Below are positions 54,498-63,591 of a DNA stretch of 64,000 nucleotides, one piece after another. This stretch comes from a bacterium HR33. Lineage in GTDB: Bacteria > Gemmatimonadota > Gemmatimonadetes > Gemmatimonadales > GWC2-71-9. Within the stretch, counting starts at the first letter, position 1. Each line of letters begins with the position of its first letter. The position numbers were made by a program, and so were the translations under genes. The notes beneath the pieces are model-generated. The model searched no databases and was not told the origin of the DNA. It saw only the letters and a list, made by a program, of their open reading frames with translations. The stretch spans positions 744,001 to 808,000 of the forward strand of contig BEIJ01000002.1 of the NCBI GenBank assembly GCA_002923375.1, read 5' to 3'.

Positions 54498-55843
54498 TGG
54501 TTCGCTCCCGCCTTAGGCACAACGGTGATAGTGAGACTGTTCTCGGGTACCAAGTAGGTGCGGGCCACTCTCTGGATATCGCTCCCGGTTACCGAGAGGT
54601 ACTTGTCGAGCTCGGTGTGTATCTCGTCCAGGCTCGAGTGATAGTGGGCGTAATGCTGCAACTGCTGGGATACGCTCATGGTCGTCTGCATTCCGAAGAT
54701 GGTAGCAGCCCGATGGTCGTTCCGCGCTTTGGTCACCTCTTCTTCGGAAACTCCCTGATCTCGGACCCGAGCCACTTCCGCCAGAAGCTGGTGCTCCAGC
54801 GCTTCCGCCGATACCCCCTGATTCGCGATGGCGAACACCAGTATCACACCCGGACCCCGCCGAGACTGGAACTGAGAACCCGCGCCGAAGGCGACTTTCG
54901 ATTCCCGCACCAGACTCCGGTGCAGTCTCGAACTCTCTCCCCCACCCAGAATAGTGCTCAGGTGCTGGAGTGCCGGAGTGTCCCCGTGATCATGGGGAGG
55001 AGCCCGGTAGGCAATGATCACCGCAGGCAGATTGGCGTGCTGATCCTCCCAAGTCTTTCGCATCGGACCGGCGTCGAACCGGTAGCGACATTCCACGGGG
55101 GGCGGGTCTCGGCCTCTGGGAATGTCTCCGAAGTACTGCTGGATCAGCCGTTTCGCCTCCGCCGGGTCGAAATCACCTACGATCGTCAGGGTGGCGTTGT
55201 TGGGGGCATAGTAAAGATCGAAAAAGGCTTGTACATCCTCCACCCGCGCCGCGTCGAGGTCGGCCATGGAACCTATCACACTGTGCGCGTAGGCGAAGCA
55301 ATCGGTGGAATCGTAGAGCATCGCCATCCCTTCCACCAGCGCGGGAGCGTACGGTTGATTGTCGACCCTGAGCCGCCGCTCCTCTTTCACCGCCTGCCGC
55401 TGGTTCTCGAAATTCTCCGCCGTAATGGCCAGAGACCGCATGCGGTCGGCCTCGAGCCACAGGCCGAGGTTCAGTCGGTTCGCGGGCAAGGTCTCGAAAT
55501 AGGCGGTGCGGTCCTCGTCGGTGGTGCCGTTCATCGTTCCCCCGGCCCGCTCGATGAGCTGGAAGTGCTCGCCCTTTTTCACGTGGGCCGAGCCCTGGAA
55601 CATCATGTGCTCGAAGAGATGGGCGAAACCCGAGCGTCCTGGTCTCTCGTTGCGACTGCCCACATTGTACCAGACGTTGACCGTCACGATGGGCGTCGAG
55701 TGGTCTTCCGCCAAAATCACTCTCAAGCCATTGGGAAGGGTGTACTGCTCGTAGGCTATGCGCTGCAACGCCAGGACCGGAGCCCCAGACGGCGCCGCCA
55801 GCGCGAGCGCGACCAGGGGTACCATCAGGTGCCGGAGCTTCAT
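54494..55843 (-). CDS. M16 family zinc metallopeptidase (active subunit)
   Basis: 449 residues from ATG 55843, with GAGGAGG upstream and a signal peptide (HLMVPLVALALAAPSGAPVLA). The inverted zinc motif is intact: FAHLFEHMMFQGS near residue 72, with the downstream Glu region ENQRQAVKEERR. Bacterial M16B enzymes often work as a heterodimer of one zinc-binding and one non-zinc chain, matching this pair. Substrate: probably periplasmic peptides. Confidence 0.92.
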   Translation of the reverse strand: MKLRHLMVPLVALALAAPSGAPVLALQRIAYEQYTLPNGLRVILAEDHSTPIVTVNVWYNVGSRNERPGRSGFAHLFEHMMFQGSAHVKKGEHFQLIERAGGTMNGTTDEDRTAYFETLPANRLNLGLWLEADRMRSLAITAENFENQRQAVKEERRLRVDNQPYAPALVEGMAMLYDSTDCFAYAHSVIGSMADLDAARVEDVQAFFDLYYAPNNATLTIVGDFDPAEAKRLIQQYFGDIPRGRDPPPVECRYRFDAGPMRKTWEDQHANLPAVIIAYRAPPHDHGDTPALQHLSTILGGGESSRLHRSLVRESKVAFGAGSQFQSRRGPGVILVFAIANQGVSAEALEHQLLAEVARVRDQGVSEEEVTKARNDHRAATIFGMQTTMSVSQQLQHYAHYHSSLDEIHTELDKYLSVTGSDIQRVARTYLVPENSLTITVVPKAGANQ

Positions 55844-57348
55844 GCCGAGACTACCTCCTCGGGAGGGGTGCTGAGACCGCGGCTTACGGCGAGCCATCTG
55901 CTAGTATGTGCCCCATCCGGAGTCCGCGTCAAGAGCGAGACGATCACCAGCGTAGCGAGGTTCAATGCCAGACCCACCAGGCCTTCGTGAATGCCGAAAG
56001 GCCTGAGTTCCGGGAAGACGACCAACAACCCGGTGATCAGGGTGCCGATCACCAGACCGCTGACTACGCCCGCCGCCGTGGCACGGCGCCAGAGAAAGGC
56101 GGCATAGACCGAAGGCGCGAGCTGTACGATCGCCCCGTAGGCCACCAGAAGTAGACCGACGAGAGACCTTCCGCTGGTCAGGGCTATGACGAATCCAACA
56201 ACCCCCGTAACTAGTGCCACGCGGCGTATCAGAGTGCGGCGCTCCTCGTCGCCTACACGTTTTTGCGCAAGAGGCCGGTAAACGTCCTCTATGGCCATGG
56301 AGGCGGCACCGTGAACCAAGGCGTCTCCGGTGGACATCGAGGCCGCCAGCGCCCCCGCGCAGAACAGGCCCACTACCAACTCGGGCATCCCGCTGGAAAG
56401 CACAATGTGAGGCATCACCGCGTCAGGCTGGGCGGGAGGGTTGGGATAGAGCACCCCGGCAAACCCGATCACAAACAGCGGAACCAGGAACACTTGGAAG
56501 GACGGGAAGAGAAAGATCGTTCTTCTGATGGTCGCCTCGTCCTTTGCGGCGAAAGCTTTCATGAAAAGATGCGGCCACATCATGAATCCCATCGCCGAAA
56601 CCAATATCGCCGAGCTGTAGGCCGCCGGGTCCCAGGGCGCGCCGTCAGGTCCGAGCCCCGGAGCGGTAAGCAGCTCCGGCCGCACCTGAGCAATCTGTTC
56701 GAACATGGGACCGATTCCTCCGTAAAGGCGATAGGGGAGATAGAGTCCCAGCGTCCAGGCGATGGCGATCATGAACACGCCTTGGAAAACATTGGTCCAG
56801 CCTACGCCCATCACTCCCGAGTGCCAGACGTACAGCAAAACCACCCCGTAGGCCGCCGCGGCGCCGAGCCATTGCGGTATATGCCCGGCCGTCACCTGCT
56901 CTATGACAATGCCTGCACCTTTCATCTGGAGTGCGATGTAGGGCAGGCTCGCTATGACGCTTACGCTACCGGCTGCTATCGCTACCCAGCGGCTCTGGAA
57001 CCGGTGCGCCAGCATCGACGCCTGGGTTACGTAGCCATGCACCCGGCCTACCCGCGCGGCCCAGGGCCCCAGGGCGAGGAAGGGAGCCATCCCCAGCACG
57101 CCGTAGGACAGGATGTAGTATGCGGCACCTCCCCGGCTGTAAGCCCAACCGGGTCCTCCGAGGAAAGCAAACGCCGAGAAGATGCTGGCTCCGGTCACGA
57201 AGTACATGAGGACGGTACCGAACCCGCGATCGCCCGCTACATATCCGGCAACCGAGCGCGAAGAACGCCTGGCCGGGATGATCCCCACCGCCAGATTGGC
57301 GAGCAACCAGGCCGCTACTACCGCAGCCACTATCCGCCAGTCGCTCAT
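55840..57348 (-). CDS. Sodium:solute symporter (SSS family)
   Basis: 502 residues from ATG 57348, with about 13 membrane segments. SSS landmarks: AGYVAGDRGFGTVLMYFVTGASIFSAFAFLGGPGWAY region, and GLFCAGALAASMSTGDALVHGAASM in the sodium-binding helices. The substrate is unknown; PanF-like and acetate/amino-acid carriers are in the same family. It is preceded by a DUF3311 small protein, the usual partner of this subgroup. Confidence 0.88.
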   Translation of the reverse strand: MSDWRIVAAVVAAWLLANLAVGIIPARRSSRSVAGYVAGDRGFGTVLMYFVTGASIFSAFAFLGGPGWAYSRGGAAYYILSYGVLGMAPFLALGPWAARVGRVHGYVTQASMLAHRFQSRWVAIAAGSVSVIASLPYIALQMKGAGIVIEQVTAGHIPQWLGAAAAYGVVLLYVWHSGVMGVGWTNVFQGVFMIAIAWTLGLYLPYRLYGGIGPMFEQIAQVRPELLTAPGLGPDGAPWDPAAYSSAILVSAMGFMMWPHLFMKAFAAKDEATIRRTIFLFPSFQVFLVPLFVIGFAGVLYPNPPAQPDAVMPHIVLSSGMPELVVGLFCAGALAASMSTGDALVHGAASMAIEDVYRPLAQKRVGDEERRTLIRRVALVTGVVGFVIALTSGRSLVGLLLVAYGAIVQLAPSVYAAFLWRRATAAGVVSGLVIGTLITGLLVVFPELRPFGIHEGLVGLALNLATLVIVSLLTRTPDGAHTSRWLAVSRGLSTPPEEVVSA

Positions 57349-57545
57349 CGCCGATTCTCCGCGAGATAGACCAGAAAGAAGACGATCCCCGCGCCGATCA
57401 CCCAACCCACGACCCAGGCAAAGGAGAAGGGGAGGCCCAAGACCAAGGGGTAGACGGTATTGAAGGGGCGCACCCCGGGAAAGGTGACGGCGATGGCCAT
57501 GAGAACGAAGTAGCAGGCGGCGAAGAGTCGTACCGCGGTGCGCAT
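57345..57545 (-). CDS. DUF3311 small membrane protein
   Basis: 66 residues with two membrane helices (LFAACYFVLMAIAVTFPGV; FSFAWVVGWVIGAGIVFFLVYL). It matches DUF3311 proteins encoded just before SSS symporters, and the stop overlaps the symporter start. Presumed accessory subunit. Confidence 0.8.
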   Translation of the reverse strand: MRTAVRLFAACYFVLMAIAVTFPGVRPFNTVYPLVLGLPFSFAWVVGWVIGAGIVFFLVYLAENRR

Positions 57546-57548
57546 GGC

Positions 57549-58388
57549 TCAGCGCGTCCGTTCCTTGAAGCGCTCCAGCAGGCGCTGTGCGATCGGCCCG
57601 GGCCTGCCGCCGCCTACCGCCTGGCCGTCCAAGCGCACCACCGGGAGGATCTCCACCGTGGTCCCGACTATGAAGATCTCTTCCGCCCTCGGCAGCTGAT
57701 GGTAGTGCACCGGTACCTCTCGAGCTTCGATTCCTTCGTCGCGGCAGATCTCGAGCACCACGTCCCTGGTGATGGACGGAAGTATGTAATTGGTCTTGGG
57801 AGCGGTACGCACCTCGCCGTCCAACACGAAGAAAACACTGGTGTGGCTCCCCTCCAGGACCACGCCGTCCCGTACCAGCAGCGCTTCCTGGGCTCCCAGG
57901 CGGCGGGCGCGCTGGTTCGCCAAGCAGTTAGCCAAGAGCTGCACCGACTTGATATCGCAGCGCGCCCACCTCGTGTCCGGCACCGTGATAGCGGCGATAC
58001 CGATTGCCGGATCTCCTTTCGGAGCAAACCGACCCGCTTGGGCGTAAACCGTCGGCGGTACCGAGGGCTCCGGGAAGAAGTGGGTCCTAGGTGCCGCGCC
58101 CCGCGTGACCTGGAGATACACTGTAGCATCGCCCCGCGAGAGCGAGTTCCTCTCTATCAGCTCCCGGCAAACGTGGGCCAGCGATTCGGAGTCCGCCCCT
58201 GCGATTTCCAGCTCTTCGAGACCGTAGCGCAGCCGGGCCAGATGAGGCTCCAGAGCAAAGAGCCGGCCTTCGTAGGATCGCACCACCTCGTACACCCCGT
58301 CCCCAAAGAGAAACCCCCGGTCATCCGGAGAAAGACGCACTTGCTCCTTGGGCAAGAACTGTCCGTTGAAATAGACGATCTGGTTCAT
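57549..58388 (-). CDS. D-amino-acid aminotransferase (fold-type IV PLP enzyme)
   Basis: 279 residues, normal for D-alanine aminotransferase. FLFGDGVYEVVRSYEGRLF, the PLP-binding Lys in RWARCDIKSVQLLANCLAN near 145, and LVRDGVVLEGSHTSVFFV plus TRDVVLEICRDEGI are signatures. The RCDIKS form favours D-amino-acid over branched-chain aminotransferase. It would interconvert D-Ala and D-Glu for cell wall or D-amino-acid use. Confidence 0.88.
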   Translation of the reverse strand: MNQIVYFNGQFLPKEQVRLSPDDRGFLFGDGVYEVVRSYEGRLFALEPHLARLRYGLEELEIAGADSESLAHVCRELIERNSLSRGDATVYLQVTRGAAPRTHFFPEPSVPPTVYAQAGRFAPKGDPAIGIAAITVPDTRWARCDIKSVQLLANCLANQRARRLGAQEALLVRDGVVLEGSHTSVFFVLDGEVRTAPKTNYILPSITRDVVLEICRDEGIEAREVPVHYHQLPRAEEIFIVGTTVEILPVVRLDGQAVGGGRPGPIAQRLLERFKERTR

Positions 58389-58391
58389 GGG

Positions 58392-59048
58392 CTAAATCCA
58401 ATGCTCCCTGCCGCGCAAAGCCGGCGTGCCATAGCGGTTTCCCGTGCGTTGAACATAGCTGCGATAGCGCTCCTTGAGCTTCCGGTAGCGCCGGTCGCTG
58501 GTCCTGAGGGGGACATGAGGAAGGTCGATCAAGTATCGCTCGATCTCTCCGGCTCCGCGATCGCACCAGCGCCACCGGTCGGTCCCGGCCAGGCGCAGAT
58601 CCGCCAGGGCATAGGCGGTGATCCGCGCTTCCCCATCGTCCACATAGGGTTCGTAATAACTGTACGCCAGAGAGCGAATCGAACGATAAACCGGACGCCG
58701 CCCCTGCAAGCCGTCGTCCCGGGACTTGCCCACCGCACCCCACCTGCGGGCTCGCCTAAAGACGAAGACCACGTGGTCCAATCCGTCGGCCGACTCCAGG
58801 TCCAAAAGAAGGGGAGGGTATCCGTGAAACTCCAGGATGGTGGCACAAGCCAGAGCCGCCTCGAGACAATGGGCGCGCTTGAACCGCACCACGCCCCGAA
58901 AAGATCGCACCGGCCGCCCGGATCCTCCGGAGTTGTAGGCTAGAGAGTGAAGCCACCTCTGCACCTCCTCCGGAGTGCGACAGCGGTCCACGATCTCCCG
59001 CTCCTGCGGGCCGAGCCGATCCCAAAGAACTCTCAGCGGGCGGTCCAT
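58392..59048 (-). CDS. Conserved hypothetical protein, transglutaminase/NlpC-like Cys-His pattern
   Basis: 218 residues from ATG 59048, no signal peptide. The segment FKRAHCLEAALACATILEFHGYPPLLLDL, followed by DGLDHVVFVF, has the Cys, then His/Asp spacing of transglutaminase-like or papain-like folds. The basic C-terminal half (RRYRKLKERYRSYVQ) is unassigned. It overlaps the DUF423 gene by 16 bases. Enzymatic activity is inference. Confidence 0.65.
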   Translation of the reverse strand: MDRPLRVLWDRLGPQEREIVDRCRTPEEVQRWLHSLAYNSGGSGRPVRSFRGVVRFKRAHCLEAALACATILEFHGYPPLLLDLESADGLDHVVFVFRRARRWGAVGKSRDDGLQGRRPVYRSIRSLAYSYYEPYVDDGEARITAYALADLRLAGTDRWRWCDRGAGEIERYLIDLPHVPLRTSDRRYRKLKERYRSYVQRTGNRYGTPALRGREHWI

Positions 59049-59416
59049 ATTCCCCAGGCCAAAGCGATCCAGCCGGCTATGAAGCATACACCGCCCAGCG
59101 GCGTGACCGCGCCCCACCATCGCGCCCCGGTGAGCGCGAGCAGATACAGCGATCCGCTGAACAGTACTGTCCCGACGGCAAACGCCCAGCCCGCCCACAC
59201 GGCCGCCGAAACCCCGAAGCGGCTGCTCGTCCAAGCTGCAGCAAACAGGCCCAAAGCGTGGTACATCTGGTACCTGACGGCGGTTTCGAACACTCCCAGC
59301 AGCTCGACACTCAAGCGCCCCCGCAGGGCGTGCGCGCCAAAGGCACCCGCCGCTACGGATGTCGCCGCCGAAATGGCTCCCAGTAGCGCAAGCCACCTAA
59401 CCGGATCCACTGTCAA
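59033..59416 (-). CDS. DUF423 membrane protein
   Basis: 127 residues, four membrane helices. LLGAISAATSVAAGAFGAHALRG and TAVRYQMYHALGLFAA are the DUF423 (YgdD-like) signatures. Function unknown. It overlaps the DUF2007 gene by 4 bases. Confidence 0.88.
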   Translation of the reverse strand: MTVDPVRWLALLGAISAATSVAAGAFGAHALRGRLSVELLGVFETAVRYQMYHALGLFAAAWTSSRFGVSAAVWAGWAFAVGTVLFSGSLYLLALTGARWWGAVTPLGGVCFIAGWIALAWGIWTAR

Positions 59417-59631
59417 CCTCCGGGCTCGTCCAGCGACTCCAGTACCATCCTCGCCTCCTCCAACCGCTCCCTCGCAACCAGCAGGCTGGCTCCCGGAGGT
59501 AACGGCCCCGTACCTATTCCCTCAGCCGATTGAATGACGTAGGGAATACCCGCCTGTTGCAGCAGGCCCGCTGCTATCTCGGCCTCTAGCCTCGTTCTGA
59601 AGGTCGCCACTACCACCGTATCGCCGGACAT
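59413..59631 (-). CDS. DUF2007 domain protein
   Basis: 72 residues. VVVATFRTRLEAEIAAGLLQQAGI ... SLLVARERLEEARMVLE is the DUF2007 pattern (PII-like fold, putative signal-transducing). Cytoplasmic; function unknown. Confidence 0.78.
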   Translation of the reverse strand: MSGDTVVVATFRTRLEAEIAAGLLQQAGIPYVIQSAEGIGTGPLPPGASLLVARERLEEARMVLESLDEPGG

Positions 59632-59655
59632 CTCGAGACCCGTTACTCCCTCAAC

Positions 59656-59731
59656 TACCCCACAGCATTACGGACACGGTCACGACCAAAATGTACCCCA
59701 CAGCATTACGGACACCGTGACGACCAAAATG
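59656..59731. repeat. 38-base tandem duplication at the 3' end of the transporter gene
   Basis: Two adjacent 38-base copies (59656-59693 and 59694-59731) begin TACCCCACAGCATTACGG and differ at two positions (ACGGTCA versus ACCGTGA). The length is not a multiple of three, so the reading frame changes at the junction. Confidence 0.9.
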
Positions 59732-61107
59732 GACGCGAAGTTCAAGGTCAGCCCGGCCCGGGCCATGTCTCCTGGACCTACAGCCCCGGAGCCGAAGACG
59801 ATAGCATTGGGCGGCGTCGCCACGGGCAGCATGAATGCCATGGACGCTCCCAAGGCGCCCGCAGCCATAAGGGGCAGCCCCGGAACTCCCAACCCGCCGG
59901 CCACTCCTGCGAGCAGTGGCATCCCCAGCGCCGCGGTCGCGGTGTTGCTGGTCAGTTCCGTGAGAAATACGAACAATGTGGTGCACGACAGCGCTATCAG
60001 TACCGGTGGAGCGCCCCTCAAGCCCTCCAACCTGGCTCCGATCCATTGGGTCAGGCCACTGGCTTCGAAAGCTCCCGCCAAGGCCAACCCGCCTCCGAAC
60101 AACAACAGAATCCCCCAAGGGATCGTTCTGGCGGTGTCCCAATCCAGCGCGACCCGGTACCGAGATCGGGGCAGGGGAACCACGAACAGGAGCAACGCCG
60201 CGGCTATGGCGATCGCCGGATCCGAGATCCCCGGTAAGAAATCGCTCAGCCCGGGAATCCGGACCGCTCCCAGGACTTTCGGCTCCCGGAAGATCCAGGC
60301 CAAAGCTGTCGCTCCGAAGATTCCCATCACGAACCGCTCGCCGAACTCCATGCGTCCCAGCGACGCGGCTTCGCGCCTGATGTGTTCTTCTAGACCGCTT
60401 ACGGTACCTCGGACGCCAAACGTCGTTACCAGAACGACCCAACAAATCAAACACATGACCAGTGCTACCGGTAATCCCAATACCATCCAGTCTCCGAAGC
60501 TCACTTCGCGTCCCAAAAGCTCCCTGGCGTTGGCTGCGAAAATGGCGTTGGGCGGCGTACCGATCAGAGTGGCCACCCCGCCGATGGAAGATCCATACGC
60601 GACAGCGAGCATCAAAGCGGTGGGAAAACCTCCCGAGCGCGATCCTCTGCCGGCGGTAACCGCCAGAGCGATGGGTAGCATCATGACCGCCGTTGCGGTG
60701 TTGGATATCCACATGCTCACGGCGGCGGAGGCTAGCAAAAACGCCAGCACTACGCGCCGCGCCTCGACCCCCACCATACTTACCGCGGCCAGCGCCACTC
60801 TCCGGTGTAACTCCCATCGCTCCAAGGTGGCGGCCAGCAAAAATCCGCCCAAAAATAGGAAAATCACCGGATCTGCATAGGACGCGGTTACCTGGCCCAG
60901 CGGCCGCGCGCCGAGTAGCGGCAGAAAGACAATCGGCAAAAGCGCGGTGGCTTCCAGCGCGATGACTCCCGTGAGCCACCACAGGGCCATCCACGCCGCC
61001 AGACCCGCCACCCGCCAGGCAGCTTCCTCCATGCCCCCGGGGGGCGGTAGCACAAGGACGCCCAGCAGGCAAGCGGGTCCGCCCAGAAGCAGCGCGCTCC
61101 GCTTCAC
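59680..61107 (-). CDS. DASS/SLC13-family anion transporter
   Basis: 475 residues from GTG 61107, overlapping the amidohydrolase stop. About 12 membrane segments, two SNT motifs (SMWISNTATAVMMLP; ELTSNTATAALGMP) and two PPNAI motifs (GTPPNAIFAAN; ATPPNAIVFGSG), diagnostic of sodium:dicarboxylate/sulfate transporters. The C terminus ends MLWGTFWS because of the tandem duplication; the other copy, in its own frame, would end MLWGS. Confidence 0.9.
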   Translation of the reverse strand: MKRSALLLGGPACLLGVLVLPPPGGMEEAAWRVAGLAAWMALWWLTGVIALEATALLPIVFLPLLGARPLGQVTASYADPVIFLFLGGFLLAATLERWELHRRVALAAVSMVGVEARRVVLAFLLASAAVSMWISNTATAVMMLPIALAVTAGRGSRSGGFPTALMLAVAYGSSIGGVATLIGTPPNAIFAANARELLGREVSFGDWMVLGLPVALVMCLICWVVLVTTFGVRGTVSGLEEHIRREAASLGRMEFGERFVMGIFGATALAWIFREPKVLGAVRIPGLSDFLPGISDPAIAIAAALLLFVVPLPRSRYRVALDWDTARTIPWGILLLFGGGLALAGAFEASGLTQWIGARLEGLRGAPPVLIALSCTTLFVFLTELTSNTATAALGMPLLAGVAGGLGVPGLPLMAAGALGASMAFMLPVATPPNAIVFGSGAVGPGDMARAGLTLNFASILVVTVSVMLWGTFWS

Positions 61108-61973
61108 CGCGGCGGGAAAAGCTCCATGGGGGTGATCCGGGTGGCTCTTTCTTTCAGCGATTCGGGGAGGGGCAGGGATAGAAACTGCTCCAGGTTCTCT
61201 CCCATTCCGTTCACTCCCGGACTGGGCCAATCGGTGCCCCAGAGCAGCCGCCCCTCCAGTTCCGCCAGCCGCGGGAAATACTCCAGCAGCCGTTTGGGGG
61301 GAATGCCCGAGAGCTCCAGATACACGTTGCGGTGGCGGCGCAGGATGAAAAACGCCTCGTCGCACCACAGGGGCCTGCCCCCGTGCGCCATGAGAATTAC
61401 CAGATCCGGAAAGTCGATTGCCATGTCGTCCAGCTCCATCGGCCGCCCGTACTTGCACCGCGCCCCCGGGAACACCGAGGTGCCGGTGTGAACCATGACC
61501 GGCAGGCCGCGCTCCTCGCACCGGCGATAAATCCGGGCAAGGGCCTCCAGTCCCATGGTGTATGCGTTCGCAGGATAGAGCTGATGCGGGGGATGGATCT
61601 TGATACAGCGAATTCCCAGCCGCAGCAGCTCCTCCACCTGTCCCTCCGGATCGCGGGTAAAGCGCGGGTGGACGCCACCAAAGGGGAGCAGTCTATCGGG
61701 AGCCGCCTCCGCGTAGCGGGCGGCGAATTCGTTGGTCTCGTCGGTAAAGCCCATGACGTCGGGGCTGGGGTAGTTGATCAGTCCCACCCGCGCGATCCCG
61801 TCACGATCCATGATCTCCAGCAGCGCCCGGGGATCGTCCATGAGAGCCAGCAGCCGCTCCCAGTGATCTTCCTTGCCACGCCGCATGACTTCGGCCACAG
61901 CCGGCTTCAGCTGCCGCCACGGCTGGATGTGGATATGGATATCGGTAACTCCGGGCCGCGCGGAAGAGTTCAT
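61104..61973 (-). CDS. Amidohydrolase-2 family metal-dependent hydrolase/decarboxylase
   Basis: 289 residues from ATG 61973. TIM-barrel hydrolase: metal ligands in VTDIHIHIQPW, VHTGTSVFPG, LVILMAHGGRP, and the late Asp in LLWGTDWPSPG. The family includes ACMS- and resorcylate-type decarboxylases and hydrolases; substrate unknown. It overlaps genes on both sides by 4 bases, linking it to the hydratase and the transporter. Confidence 0.88.
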   Translation of the reverse strand: MNSSARPGVTDIHIHIQPWRQLKPAVAEVMRRGKEDHWERLLALMDDPRALLEIMDRDGIARVGLINYPSPDVMGFTDETNEFAARYAEAAPDRLLPFGGVHPRFTRDPEGQVEELLRLGIRCIKIHPPHQLYPANAYTMGLEALARIYRRCEERGLPVMVHTGTSVFPGARCKYGRPMELDDMAIDFPDLVILMAHGGRPLWCDEAFFILRRHRNVYLELSGIPPKRLLEYFPRLAELEGRLLWGTDWPSPGVNGMGENLEQFLSLPLPESLKERATRITPMELFPPR

Positions 61974-62752
61974 CGGCCTTTGAAAACCGGAGCGCGCTTC
62001 TCCAGAAAGGCGCGAACTCCCTCCTCCTTGTCCTCCGACGAAAACGCCAAGCCGAACAGCGTGGTCTCGTGGCGCAGGCCCTCGTCGAGAGATGTCCGCA
62101 CGCTGGCCCTCACCGCCCACTTGATCAGTTCCAGGGCCACGGGGCTCTTGCTGGCGATCTTCTCCGCCAGCGCTCGCACCCGCGGCATCAACTCCGCTGC
62201 GGGCACCACCTCGTCCACCAACCCGATGCGCAGAGCTTCCGCCGCGTCTATCGGATCGCCGGTGTAGAGTAGCTTGAACGCGTTACCCAACCCGACTAGG
62301 CGGGGCAGGCGCTGCGTTCCGCCCCCTCCCGGAATGATCCCGAGATTGATCTCGGGCTGACCCAGCTTGGCCGTGTCCGCCGCGATCCGAATGTCACAGG
62401 CCATGGCCAGCTCGCAACCGCCTCCCAAGCAATAGCCGTTGATCGCGGCGATGATCGGCTTGGGAAAGGCGTCCACCGCCGCATAGACCGGCGAGGCCAA
62501 CATGGCTCGGAACTGGTCCACCGGGGTGCGCCCTGCGAACTCGCCGATATCGGCACCCGCTATGAAAGCCTTGTCACCCGCTCCGGTGAGCACTACCACC
62601 CGCACCGCGGGATCGCCTTTCATCTGGTCGAGATAGGCCAGCAATTCGGAACGGGTTTCCGCGTTGAGCGCGTTGCGCTTCTCGGGGCGGTTGACCGTGA
62701 GCACGGCTACTCCGCCGCTTACCTCCTTCAGGACGTTTTTTCCTTCGGCCAT
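61970..62752 (-). CDS. Enoyl-CoA hydratase
   Basis: 260 residues. Crotonase signatures with both catalytic Glu regions: CLGGGCELAMACDIRIA and LGQPEINLGIIPGGGGTQRLPRLVG; oxyanion segment DKAFIAGADIGEF. It hydrates trans-2-enoyl-CoA in beta-oxidation or in butyryl-CoA metabolism, together with the dehydrogenase encoded just upstream (25-base overlap). Confidence 0.94.
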   Translation of the reverse strand: MAEGKNVLKEVSGGVAVLTVNRPEKRNALNAETRSELLAYLDQMKGDPAVRVVVLTGAGDKAFIAGADIGEFAGRTPVDQFRAMLASPVYAAVDAFPKPIIAAINGYCLGGGCELAMACDIRIAADTAKLGQPEINLGIIPGGGGTQRLPRLVGLGNAFKLLYTGDPIDAAEALRIGLVDEVVPAAELMPRVRALAEKIASKSPVALELIKWAVRASVRTSLDEGLRHETTLFGLAFSSEDKEEGVRAFLEKRAPVFKGR

Positions 62753-63591
62753 TGGTAGAATCCTTTCCCGGTTTTCTTCCCCAACTCGCCGGCGCGGACC
62801 TTGGCCCGCAAAATCTCCGGCGGCCGATAATGAGGTTCCCCCAATTTGGCGAACAGATACTCGGCAATCGCCAGCCTTACGTCCAGCCCCACCAGGTCGC
62901 TCACCTTGAGCGGACCCATAGGATGGCCGTAACCCAACTCCATCGCCTTGTCGATATCCTCGGCGCTGGCTACACCCTGTTCCAGCATCCGCATCGCTTC
63001 GAGACCAAGCACTACACCCAGCCTAGAGGATGCGAAGCCGGGAGTGTCCCGCACCACAATAGGCTCCTTGCCCATCCGAATCGCTACATCCCGCACCAGA
63101 TCCACTGCAGCGGGGTCGGTGCGATCGTGCCGGACGATCTCCACCAGCTTCATGATGTGTACCGGATTGAAGAAGTGCATCCCCAGCACCCGCTCGGCCC
63201 TTCGAGTGGCCGAGGCGATTTCGCCCACCGAAAGCGAAGAAGTGTTCGTCGCGAGCAGCGCGGCGGCCGGTGCCATGCGGTCCAGCTCGCCGAACAAGCG
63301 GCGCTTGGCTTCGAGATCCTCCACTATAGCCTCGATCACCAGATCCGCGGAATCCACCGCTTCCGCCAGCGCCTCCCGGAGAACAATCCGCGAAAGGGTT
63401 GCAGTCTTTAGTTCCGGGGTAACTTTTCCCCGCTGCACGCCCCCTTCCAAATTGGCTTCGATACGGCGCAGGGCATCTTCCAGGGCTTCCTTGCGCGAGT
63501 CGGTAAGAAAGGTTTCGAAACCCGCCATGGCGGCGACCTGGGCAATCCCGTGACCCATAGTCCCGGCTCCAACTACGGCTACCCGCTTCAC
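62728..63591 (-). CDS. 3-hydroxybutyryl-CoA dehydrogenase
   Basis: 287 residues from GTG 63591. Rossmann motif VAVVGAGTMGHGIAQVAA, LATNTSSLSVGEIA, catalytic His in MHFFNPVHIMKLVEIV and the C-terminal GLDVRLAIAEYLF domain. It oxidises 3-hydroxyacyl-CoA with NAD and forms a beta-oxidation pair with the hydratase. The start overlaps the GDPD stop by 4 bases. Confidence 0.94.
   Translation of the reverse strand: MKRVAVVGAGTMGHGIAQVAAMAGFETFLTDSRKEALEDALRRIEANLEGGVQRGKVTPELKTATLSRIVLREALAEAVDSADLVIEAIVEDLEAKRRLFGELDRMAPAAALLATNTSSLSVGEIASATRRAERVLGMHFFNPVHIMKLVEIVRHDRTDPAAVDLVRDVAIRMGKEPIVVRDTPGFASSRLGVVLGLEAMRMLEQGVASAEDIDKAMELGYGHPMGPLKVSDLVGLDVRLAIAEYLFAKLGEPHYRPPEILRAKVRAGELGKKTGKGFYQWPKEKTS

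Noticed and set aside
59651-61072. 473-residue frame beside the transporter gene
   Set aside because: It is a Gly/Arg-rich shadow in another frame of the transporter gene; only its last residues repeat transporter sequence because of the 38-base duplication.
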